NCBI RefSeq assembly: GCF_042611095.1
Contig: NZ_JBHFPV010000002.1
Span: 186,001 to 250,000, forward strand
Direction: 5' to 3'
Source of the DNA: Meishania litoralis
GTDB taxonomy: Bacteria; Bacteroidota; Bacteroidia; Flavobacteriales; Flavobacteriaceae
Length of the DNA stretch: 64,000 bases
Positions 16,834-23,357 of this stretch are shown piece after piece. The first letter of the stretch is position 1. Each line of letters opens with the position of its first letter. The notes below the pieces were generated by a model. That model worked only from the letters and a program-made list of their open reading frames with translations, ran no database searches and was not told where the DNA came from. Position numbers and translations under genes: made by a program.

Positions 16834-17853
16834 TCACTCTTTTAACCATTCGACGGCCCTATTCAATTGCAGATCATTTTCCAATGGAACATCGTGTTGA
16901 AATTCGAGATGTTCGTCCACCCCGACCTTCTGATCATAAATGTTGTTATTCCTGTCGGCGAATACATCCTGCGAAATTATGAGTACTATTTCATTATTTA
17001 TAGGGTCAAAACCATTTCCGGTTGTATATCCTGCGGTCTCTTCCCCTATAAATCTTGTATGATCACGGCCTTTAAAGGCAACGGCTACCATTTCGCCCGA
17101 ACTTATGGTATATCTGCTTAATAGTACCGCGACCTTCTCTGTTGTTTTTATCTTTGGTAAGTCGTCCATTTCGCAGGCAATTCTACCATTGTTGTTGAAT
17201 TGCCCGTTTTCAATTTTGTATTGTCTGGTCATTTCATTCCGGTAGTTTGCGGCTCCCCCGATTTTACCTTCGCCGATCAATGGAGCCAAGCCCGAAATCA
17301 TGGGTTCCATGTTTCCGCCACCATTGAACCTTAAATCGACGATCCATTTATCAACACCTTTTTCTTTTAAGTCCTTTAATCCATTTCGTATAAAATCCGA
17401 TTGTTCCTTTACATTTCCCGGCCCTATGCCAACGACCTTTAAATAACCGATCTTATCGGGCAGTAACTTATATGTGAATTGTGCAGAAACATCGTTTATT
17501 ACGGTATTGACAAAATTTGAATTTCTTTCTACGCCATTTTCCTCGGCAATTTCGCCTGTGTAGCTTACGACAATTGAATAATCTTTTGTTGAACGGACTT
17601 GTGCGTGCTTATCTCCCAAACTATTTATTAGGTATTGCAAGCCATCTTTGAGTTCATCGACACTTTGTTTGCCTTTGGTCAATTCCAAAAATCGTGCATT
17701 CACTTCCTCCCAACTGACCCGATCAGCATACAATGATGTTTCTTTGGCTTTTTGAACAATTGGGTGCAACGGTTCTGCATGCTGGGCATTACCCTTGCAT
17801 GCGCCCAAACAGAGCATTGCACCAAAAATGACAATATTCAATTTTATCTTCAT
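16834..17853 (-). CDS. S41-family peptidase lipoprotein
   Basis: 339 aa with lipobox AMLCLGAC. The tail-specific protease core is visible: IGYLKVVGIGPG, KWIVDLRFNGGGNMEPMISGLAPLIGEG, then the catalytic segment RYTISSGEMVAVAFKGR with Ser in SSGE. There is no PDZ domain ahead of the core. Predicted periplasmic C-terminal processing or peptide hydrolysis; target unknown. First of a run of minus-strand genes that become AT-rich further right. Confidence 0.88.
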   Translation of the reverse strand: MKIKLNIVIFGAMLCLGACKGNAQHAEPLHPIVQKAKETSLYADRVSWEEVNARFLELTKGKQSVDELKDGLQYLINSLGDKHAQVRSTKDYSIVVSYTGEIAEENGVERNSNFVNTVINDVSAQFTYKLLPDKIGYLKVVGIGPGNVKEQSDFIRNGLKDLKEKGVDKWIVDLRFNGGGNMEPMISGLAPLIGEGKIGGAANYRNEMTRQYKIENGQFNNNGRIACEMDDLPKIKTTEKVAVLLSRYTISSGEMVAVAFKGRDHTRFIGEETAGYTTGNGFDPINNEIVLIISQDVFADRNNNIYDQKVGVDEHLEFQHDVPLENDLQLNRAVEWLKE

Positions 17854-17933
17854 CGTATTTTTTTGAATTATCTATGACGGCTCTTACATGTAGCATAGCG
17901 GCGTTTAGCTAGTACGAACATACGGCCTGTTTT

Positions 17934-19292
17934 CTAGTTGTTTATTCTATTTGCGAAATCATCATTCCAAGTTTCATCTTCAATTAGAATTGTATTTGAA
18001 TTTATGAACTTAAATAGTACTGGTTCATCTTCTAAGGTAAATTCATTATTTCCTTTATAAACCATCAATGATTCACCATAATTATCTTTCAAATAAAGTC
18101 GGTTCTCTTTCAGGTAAATTTCTAATTTCCCCCCACTTTCATATTCAAACCTCCCAATATAAAACTGAGGATTATCGGGCTTTAATGTTGTGTCCTTTTG
18201 TGGGTGCCGATAATCGTCAAAAAAGAAAAGACCAGCGATTTCTTGGGCAAGGCCCCAGTAATGGACTTCGTCAAATTCTCCTTGCCCCAAATTTGAGAGA
18301 ATGATAATGTCCAATTCAACACTTGGAATACTTAATATTTCCGGGCCGGTTACCCCATTATGGTACCGATATGGAATTCCATTCCGTTCCGGCAACCACC
18401 AACCAAGTCCATAACGAAATGAAGCGCCATTGTTTAGTGTGATTCTCGTGAACATTTTTGCCTGCTGTTCTGGACTTAACAATGTATTGTTATTTATAGC
18501 GACGATCCATTTAATCATGTCTTCAAGATTAGAGTACAGCCCATCGCCCACACCTATATCTTCTTGTCCAACACGCCATATTTTTGCCAAATTTCCATTT
18601 TTTAGTGTATATCCCTCGGCTTGGTTCATGGTCACTTTGGTCTGATCTTCAAAAAAGGTGTTATGCATTTCAAGTGGCTCAAAAATTCTTTGTTTAAAGA
18701 ATGCCCTATGGTCACCCTTTGTGATTTTCTCGATTACAAAAATGCACAATGAGTATCCAACATTGTGGTATCGAAACTGATTTCCCGCCCTATCAATTAT
18801 TGTGTCTTTCTTTGCGGAATTCCATAACATCTCCCTTGTTACATGTTTTGGCCAACCCTTTTGCTTTAAACTTCTCCATTCTTCTTCCATTGAGGCCAAT
18901 CCAGCAGTATGGGAAAGGAGTTGTTTTAAAGTCAAATGTTTCCATTTGTCGGGTAGGGAATCGATGTAATTTTCAATGGGTGCATCAATTTCGACCAAAC
19001 CATCTTGTTCCAACAAAAGAATTCCAGCGGCAATAAATTGTTTCGTCAGCGAGGCTAAAGCATAGATCGTATTGTTATTGGCTGGTACTTGGTGTTCAAC
19101 GACACTAAAGCCGTAAGAATTCTTGTGTATAATTTTTCCACTTTGAAAAATGGCGATTGATAACCCCGGAATTTTTCTTGTCACTAGTTCTTTTTCGACA
19201 AAAACATTGATAGAATCAATTGTTTGACCATAACTTCCCTGAACGAAGAAGACCAAAATGATCAAATTAATATAATTGAATTTCTTACTCAT
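17934..19292 (-). CDS. Serine hydrolase, beta-lactamase class C / PBP4*-like
   Basis: 452 aa with signal peptide (NLIILVFFVQGSYG-Q). Active-site SxxK is in ASLTKQF, the Tyr-x-Asn in RYHNVGYS, and the third box is HNG in YRYHNGVTG. A C-terminal beta domain of about 100 aa follows (FYIGRFEYESGGKLEIYLKENRLYL). This family includes D-aminopeptidases and esterases, and resistance is not implied. The start lies only 14 nt from copy A of a 118-bp repeat, which I take as a sign of cassette-like acquisition. Confidence 0.88.
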   Translation of the reverse strand: MSKKFNYINLIILVFFVQGSYGQTIDSINVFVEKELVTRKIPGLSIAIFQSGKIIHKNSYGFSVVEHQVPANNNTIYALASLTKQFIAAGILLLEQDGLVEIDAPIENYIDSLPDKWKHLTLKQLLSHTAGLASMEEEWRSLKQKGWPKHVTREMLWNSAKKDTIIDRAGNQFRYHNVGYSLCIFVIEKITKGDHRAFFKQRIFEPLEMHNTFFEDQTKVTMNQAEGYTLKNGNLAKIWRVGQEDIGVGDGLYSNLEDMIKWIVAINNNTLLSPEQQAKMFTRITLNNGASFRYGLGWWLPERNGIPYRYHNGVTGPEILSIPSVELDIIILSNLGQGEFDEVHYWGLAQEIAGLFFFDDYRHPQKDTTLKPDNPQFYIGRFEYESGGKLEIYLKENRLYLKDNYGESLMVYKGNNEFTLEDEPVLFKFINSNTILIEDETWNDDFANRINN

Positions 19293-19306
19293 TTAGTGGA
19301 ATACAA

Positions 19307-19424
19307 CTAAAGTGTCAAACGCAATTCTGCTACGAGAAAGATAAGATAATAAATTCCATTGCAATTATTCGCTTTCCACATCTGGTCCAATTTTGACCGT
19401 AGCTGTTTTTAGGGAAACTTACAG
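19307..19424 (-). repeat. 118-bp interspersed repeat, copy A
   Basis: Aligns without gaps to 20047-20164 with about 11 mismatches by my count. On the coding strand it runs from CTGTAAG to CTTTAG and ends 14 nt before the serine hydrolase ATG. The end sequences are imperfect inverted complements. Unlike copy B, its TGCTACG stem partner is degenerate. Confidence 0.85.
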
Positions 19425-19451
19425 TCGGTCAGGGGCTTGTGCAACGGTTAC
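19424..19451 (-). repeat. 28-bp exact repeat, copy 1 (candidate IS end)
   Basis: Identical over 28 nt to 22503-22530; contains GGGGCTTGTGCAACGG. It directly abuts repeat A and lies just downstream of the DHFR-like gene. The other copy lies just beyond the transposase remnant, so the sequence may be a terminal repeat of that IS or a shared cassette boundary. Confidence 0.7.
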
Positions 19452-19471
19452 TCTTGTTGGCATTTCGTATT

Positions 19472-20011
19472 TTATTTTTTTCGTTTATAGTGTCTCTGTG
19501 ATACTTGATTTAGAAATGTTTTTGTTCCAATGAGTTCAAATTTCATTTGGTTTGGCAATTCTCCAAACAATGAAGCGCCACCACCTAATAAAACAGGAAT
19601 AGTTGTCAGTATCATTTCATCGATCAAGTCTGCTTTTAAAAAATTCCTGATTGTTGTTCCACCATCAATGTATAATCTTTGATACCCTTTCTCATGAATT
19701 TGCGCTAAAATTTCCGTTAATGTTCCTTTGACCAATAAAACTTTGTCTTTGTGAGAATCAGGGATTTCTTGCAGCTTGTTACTCAATACAAAAACAGGTT
19801 TGGTATATGGCCAAGGAACATCAAATCCGATTACAGTTTCAAATGTTGTTCGTCCCATAACAAGTGCATCAATTCCATTAGTGAATTCCACATATCCCAT
19901 ATCATTATTATCAGGATTTGGAATAGAATGTAACCAATCAAGTCCACCATTTTTGTCAGCTATATAGCCGTCTAAACTTGTCGCAATAAATACGCTATTC
20001 TTTTTATTCAT
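19472..20011 (-). CDS. Dihydrofolate reductase-like protein (RibD C-terminal family)
   Basis: 179 aa starting MNKKNSVFIATSLDGYIADKNG, the classic RibD_C/YyaP start. Further motifs: DALVMGRTTFETV, VFVLSNKL, LYIDGGTTIRNFL and MILTTIPVLLGGGASLFG. Members bind NADPH; the true substrate is usually unknown. An in-frame reading to 20119 would translate the repeat upstream and was rejected. The start is 35 nt from repeat copy B. AT-rich codon use compared with flanking core genes. Confidence 0.9.
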   Translation of the reverse strand: MNKKNSVFIATSLDGYIADKNGGLDWLHSIPNPDNNDMGYVEFTNGIDALVMGRTTFETVIGFDVPWPYTKPVFVLSNKLQEIPDSHKDKVLLVKGTLTEILAQIHEKGYQRLYIDGGTTIRNFLKADLIDEMILTTIPVLLGGGASLFGELPNQMKFELIGTKTFLNQVSQRHYKRKK

Positions 20012-20046
20012 TCTTTGTTCGTGTTTTTTGTCAATATGAATGCAAA

Positions 20047-20164
20047 CTAAAGGGCTAAACGCAGTTCTGCTACGAGAAAGAAAAGATAATAAATTCCGTA
20101 GCAATGATTCGCTTTCCACATCTAGTCCAATTTTGACCGTAGCTGTTTATAGGGACACTTACAG
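20047..20164 (-). repeat. 118-bp interspersed repeat, copy B
   Basis: Same unit as copy A, placed just upstream of the DHFR-like gene. It contains a 7-bp stem, TGCTACG (20068-20074) with CGTAGCA (20097-20103). The 62 bp between this copy and the TfoX-C stop hold a separate ACCACTT/AAGTGGT hairpin and a G-run. Confidence 0.85.
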
Positions 20165-20225
20165 TACCTGTCCGCCAAAACCACTTCAAGTGGTGTAGGA
20201 GGAGACTAGCGGGAGCAGGGGGGGG

Positions 20226-20486
20226 CTACCTGTTCATCATTCTATAAAACTCTTTCAATTCTTGTTTTCGCTCATTGTCAAGTCCGTGCCATCTAATTCC
20301 TTGAATTGCACCTTCAAGAGCATAAAGCATATTTATGCAAGCCCCACTATTTTCAATGGTTGCAATCTTTATTATTGCATTTTCACTTCCTAATTGTTTT
20401 AACTCTTGTTCGCTTTTAATACCAATTGAATTCAACTTATCTGCAAGAGTTTTTCCAATATTTGGCAATTCTGTAAGTGATTTCAT
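20226..20486 (-). CDS. TfoX C-terminal-domain protein
   Basis: 86 aa. LTELPNIGKTLADKLNSIGIKSEQELKQLGSENAI is the helix-hairpin-helix of TfoX_C; the C-terminal ACINMLYALEGAIQGIRWHGL is also family-typical. Stand-alone TfoX_C proteins are small and of unclear function (competence links come from full-length TfoX). It lies 5 nt after the AhpD-like gene in a three-gene unit. Confidence 0.88.
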   Translation of the reverse strand: MKSLTELPNIGKTLADKLNSIGIKSEQELKQLGSENAIIKIATIENSGACINMLYALEGAIQGIRWHGLDNERKQELKEFYRMMNR

Positions 20487-20491
20487 CTCAA

Positions 20492-20797
20492 TTAATTTTC
20501 ATCAAAACTTTCCAAAACTAATGGCAAATATTTTGAAGCTGCTTTCATTCCAATTACAGATAGTCCCAATAGAACAGTAGTTTTTACTTCTTCTCTTGTT
20601 GCTCCTGCATTTTTCGCCATTGGAACGTGCATTTTAACTGCACTTTCATCATCTGCAATCATTTTCATTCCTATATAAATCAGTTGTTTGGTTTTATTAT
20701 CTAAACCTTCATCTGCAATTAATGATTGGATAAAACCTGCATAAGCCTTTTGAATTTCTGGGGCTTCATCAACAAATGTTTGTAATGTGTTTTTCAT
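20492..20797 (-). CDS. Carboxymuconolactone decarboxylase / AhpD-like protein
   Basis: 101 aa. CMD-fold pattern: LDNKTKQLIYIGMKMIADDESAVKMHVPMAKNAGATREEVKTTVLLGL. The redox CxxC of true AhpD is absent, so it is neither AhpD peroxidase partner nor clearly a decarboxylase. The ATG overlaps the S41 peptidase stop by 4 nt. Confidence 0.85.
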   Translation of the reverse strand: MKNTLQTFVDEAPEIQKAYAGFIQSLIADEGLDNKTKQLIYIGMKMIADDESAVKMHVPMAKNAGATREEVKTTVLLGLSVIGMKAASKYLPLVLESFDEN

Positions 20798-22071
20798 ATT
20801 TTTTCCTTTAAATGTTCTATTGCTTTTTCGAGTTGAGTGTCCTTTCCTTTAAACAAATCTTCTCGTTGTAATTCTACTTCAATGTCGGGTGTAATTCCAT
20901 TGTTTTCTGGATTAAACCCATTCGGATATTCAAGTTTGTAAATTGGAATTGCTAAAGCAATACTGTCGTTTATTAGGTATCCGTTGCCCCATAACATCTG
21001 ACCAGGAGTTTGATTTCCAATAATTTTTCCAATTCCTAAATATTGAATTATTCCTGCCATATTTTCCGCACCTGAAATACTCATTTCATCAACTAACAAA
21101 ACAACTTTGCCTTGATAATTAGTACCAATAGGTTCAATATAATCTTCATTTCTTTCGTTCCTGTTGATATAAGTTCCGTATTTTTTCCTTTCTGAAACAA
21201 ATCTTCCGAGCAACAATTTCATTCCTTCAATTGAACCACCGTCATTTCCTCTTAAATCAATGATTAAGCCCTTTGATTTATTTACTTTTTGTAAATCATT
21301 TAATACGTGTTCTAAATCAGCAGGATTAAAAGCATTAAAAGTTAAGTAAGCAATGTCTTCTGAAATAAAAAAACTCTGTGAATTTAGGTAAGCAAGAGGC
21401 ATTACTCCACCTAATGATATTCCATTTAGTCGTTCTGTCCGTTTTAATATCTTAGAATGAGATTTATTATTCTCATCCCAAAAAACTATTTCAATATTTG
21501 TACCTGACTGTCCGTAGGTGTGCCTTAATACTTCCGCTGTAAGATGAAATTTTTTATTCCTGTCATTAAATGGTGGTTTATATTTTACAAGCTTCTCAAT
21601 TTCCGATAATGTTAAATCATCAATTTTTTCGATTATGTAACCAGCCTTAATATTAGCATTATCTGCTGCGGAGTTCTTTATGACTTTAGTGATTACAATC
21701 TGATTTTCAATAATTCGGATATCAATTCCTATTTCGCCAGAACTAAAAATGTATGGTGAAACTGCTTTGTCTAAATCAGAGAGTAATCCAACGCCACAAT
21801 GAGAACTGTTAAGTTCAAATAGCATTTTGTTTAGTAATGAGAAAAGAGTATCGTTATTATTACAATCTTCAATTTTGGTTTTGTATTCAATGTGCTTTTC
21901 ATTCCAATCAATTCCATTGAAAATTGGGTCATAGAAATGCTGATTTACATTCCCCCAAACTTGTTCAAATATTTCAACTCTTTCACTCTTTTTCATTCCT
22001 TTCTCATGTGATTGACAAGAATTAAAAAAAAGAGAAATACTCAATACTATTATCAATTTTATTTTGCTCAT
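20794..22071 (-). CDS. S41-family peptidase with PDZ, lipoprotein
   Basis: 425 aa. Lipobox SLFFNSC at about residue 19; N-terminal helical region; PDZ-like segment (IGIDIRIIENQIVITKVIKNSAADNANIKAGYIIEKID). The catalytic core is IAYLTFNAFNP, GLIIDLRGNDGGSIEGMKLLLGRF, and LLVDEMSISGAENMAGIIQYLG with Ser in SISGAE. C-terminal processing-protease type. The start is 25 nt from repeat copy C. It heads the unit S41 / AhpD-like / TfoX_C. Confidence 0.9.
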   Translation of the reverse strand: MSKIKLIIVLSISLFFNSCQSHEKGMKKSERVEIFEQVWGNVNQHFYDPIFNGIDWNEKHIEYKTKIEDCNNNDTLFSLLNKMLFELNSSHCGVGLLSDLDKAVSPYIFSSGEIGIDIRIIENQIVITKVIKNSAADNANIKAGYIIEKIDDLTLSEIEKLVKYKPPFNDRNKKFHLTAEVLRHTYGQSGTNIEIVFWDENNKSHSKILKRTERLNGISLGGVMPLAYLNSQSFFISEDIAYLTFNAFNPADLEHVLNDLQKVNKSKGLIIDLRGNDGGSIEGMKLLLGRFVSERKKYGTYINRNERNEDYIEPIGTNYQGKVVLLVDEMSISGAENMAGIIQYLGIGKIIGNQTPGQMLWGNGYLINDSIALAIPIYKLEYPNGFNPENNGITPDIEVELQREDLFKGKDTQLEKAIEHLKEKI

Positions 22072-22096
22072 GGTCTTTTCTTCAAATTGCCTCCAT

Positions 22097-22120
22097 CTAA
22101 AGGGCTAAACGCAGTTCTGC
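22097..22120 (-). repeat. Partial copy C of the interspersed repeat (24 bp)
   Basis: Identical over 24 nt to the first 24 nt of copy B (20047-20070), the gene-proximal end, and then diverges. As with copies A and B, it sits immediately upstream of a gene start. Either the rest was replaced by the IS remnant to its right or only this part is the conserved boundary. Confidence 0.75.
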
Positions 22121-22181
22121 GAATTTTACGGAAATATAGTGAAATCGGGCAACTATCGTTCTGGAATTTGTCTGTTAGCGC

Positions 22182-22452
22182 ATTACCGTGTTCGGCACGC
22201 GGACCCGGTTCATGGGCCTGAGGAAGGTAAATACCATAGGGCTCGCACAGGCGAACAAGGTGATGCACCTCTCGGCGATCGCCTACAATACTTAGAATGC
22301 TCAGTACGGGCCTGAAGAAGTACCTGAAATTCGACCAAAAACGGGCAAAAAGCGGGGCGGGGAAACTTGCTTTGGAAACAACGTTCAAAAGCGTCCTTCA
22401 ATACCTGTTCGGTCCTTCGATAGGGCCTCGAATATCGGACTACATCTTCTGA
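22182..22452 (+). pseudogene. IS1182-like transposase C-terminal remnant (frameshifted)
   Basis: The plus strand reads ITVFGTRTRFMGLRKVNT then IGLAQANKVMHLSAIAYN; after one extra base at 22290 it continues LRMLSTGLKKYLKF ... ISDYIF and a TGA. 'VFGT..' with 'GLRK(I/V)NT', 'AY/FN' and 'KKYLKF' is the usual C-terminal end of IS1182-type DDE transposases in Bacteroidota. The N-terminal two thirds are missing. An AAGCCC/GGGCTT hairpin follows at 22466-22484. The 479-bp gap between the S41 and ParE genes is occupied by this remnant and repeats. Confidence 0.75.
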
Positions 22453-22502
22453 GCCGACAAGAAAAAAGCCCCGTAAAAGGGCTTATATCGAACTGTTCCA
22501 TG

Positions 22503-22530
22503 GTCGGTCAGGGGCTTGTGCAACGGTTAC
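22503..22530 (-). repeat. 28-bp exact repeat, copy 2 (candidate IS end)
   Basis: Identical to 19424-19451. Here it lies 50 nt after the transposase stop and 20 nt from the ParE stop, where the right end of the IS would be expected. Followed by CATTGTTG, which pairs with CAAC at its own end. Confidence 0.7.
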
Positions 22531-22550
22531 CATTGTTGTGTGCAGTTTTT

Positions 22551-22853
22551 TTATTTCAGCCGTTTTTTAATATCCATTCGTTGGTGTAAAATTCTAACAA
22601 TTTCCACGATATCATTTTCCACTTTTCTATAAAAAATCAAATGTGATTTTATTTTGGTCACACGATAATTTTTTCGAGTTTGTTCTGCTGATTTTCCTGT
22701 CATATAGTTATCAGCAATAAATTCAATTTCCGTAATTATCAGGTCGTAATATCTGTCAGCTTGTTCTTTAGACCATTTGTTAAGAGTATAAATCCAAATT
22801 TTATCTAAATCCTCAATCGCTTGTTGACTTATGCGATATTTATTTTTACTCAT
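22551..22853 (-). CDS. ParE/RelE-superfamily toxin
   Basis: 100 aa: KYRISQQAIEDLDKIWIYTLNKWSKEQADRYYDLI, then VTKIKSHLIFYRKVENDIVEIVRILHQRMD, the standard ParE fold ending in the hydrophobic beta sheet and 'RILHQRMD'. ParE toxins inhibit gyrase. The start overlaps the antitoxin stop (ATGA, 4 nt), the normal ParD-ParE arrangement, so the pair should be functional. Confidence 0.93.
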   Translation of the reverse strand: MSKNKYRISQQAIEDLDKIWIYTLNKWSKEQADRYYDLIITEIEFIADNYMTGKSAEQTRKNYRVTKIKSHLIFYRKVENDIVEIVRILHQRMDIKKRLK

Positions 22854-23092
22854 AAGTGTTTACGATGTAATTCTTTCAGATGCTGTTTTGGGTCAAAATT
22901 TTCAACAAATCCGCTATTTTCTCCAACTTCGAGCGCTTTAATCAGTTCTCTTTCTTTTTTTTCTTCACGTTCTAACAATCGTAATGCGGAACGAATTACT
23001 TCGCTAACCGAACCATATCTTCCAGATTTGACCTCTTCTCTGATAAAATCCTCAAAATGATTTCCGAGTGATATTGATGTGTTTTTTCCCAT
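22850..23092 (-). CDS. ParD-type RHH antitoxin
   Basis: 80 aa: MGKNTSISLGNHFEDFIREEVKSGRYGSVSEVIRSALRLLEREE, the ribbon-helix-helix of ParD/CopG, followed by an acidic toxin-binding tail (VENFDPKQHLKELHRKHL). I chose the ATG at 23092; the longer in-frame extension to 23176 lacks family support. Expected to repress its own promoter upstream (23093-23357, divergent from the TonB receptor). Confidence 0.92.
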   Translation of the reverse strand: MGKNTSISLGNHFEDFIREEVKSGRYGSVSEVIRSALRLLEREEKKERELIKALEVGENSGFVENFDPKQHLKELHRKHL

Positions 23093-23357
23093 TTTGACTC
23101 TAAATTTATTCAAATATACCAAATCTTGGTAACGTAGGCAAATTGCACGCAACGTAGAAATATGATCATTAATCATATATCCATTATAAGATTCTTACAA
23201 ATCTAATTCTTTTTAGTCCGTTGAAAAGCCTTACGCACAATCAGTTATTGCATACTTTTTAACAAAACCCATTGGCTCACATTATTAAAAAGCCAAACCC
23301 CATGCAACCCTTCATTTTTTCCATTGTCTCTAACAACGACAACAAATCAATCAAAAA

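Noticed and set aside
17934..20011. Antibiotic-resistance genes (class C beta-lactamase-like, DHFR-like)
   Set aside because: The serine hydrolase has the broad PBP4*-like signature and the DHFR-like protein is of the RibD_C type; neither indicates resistance.
19424..20164. Canonical integron attC sites
   Set aside because: The repeats lack RYYYAAC/GTTRRRY cores by eye and no IntI is present; kept only as cassette-like repeats.
22068..22388. Minus-strand ORFs across 22068-22401
   Set aside because: The plus strand of this stretch encodes transposase-like sequence; the minus frames are its shadows.
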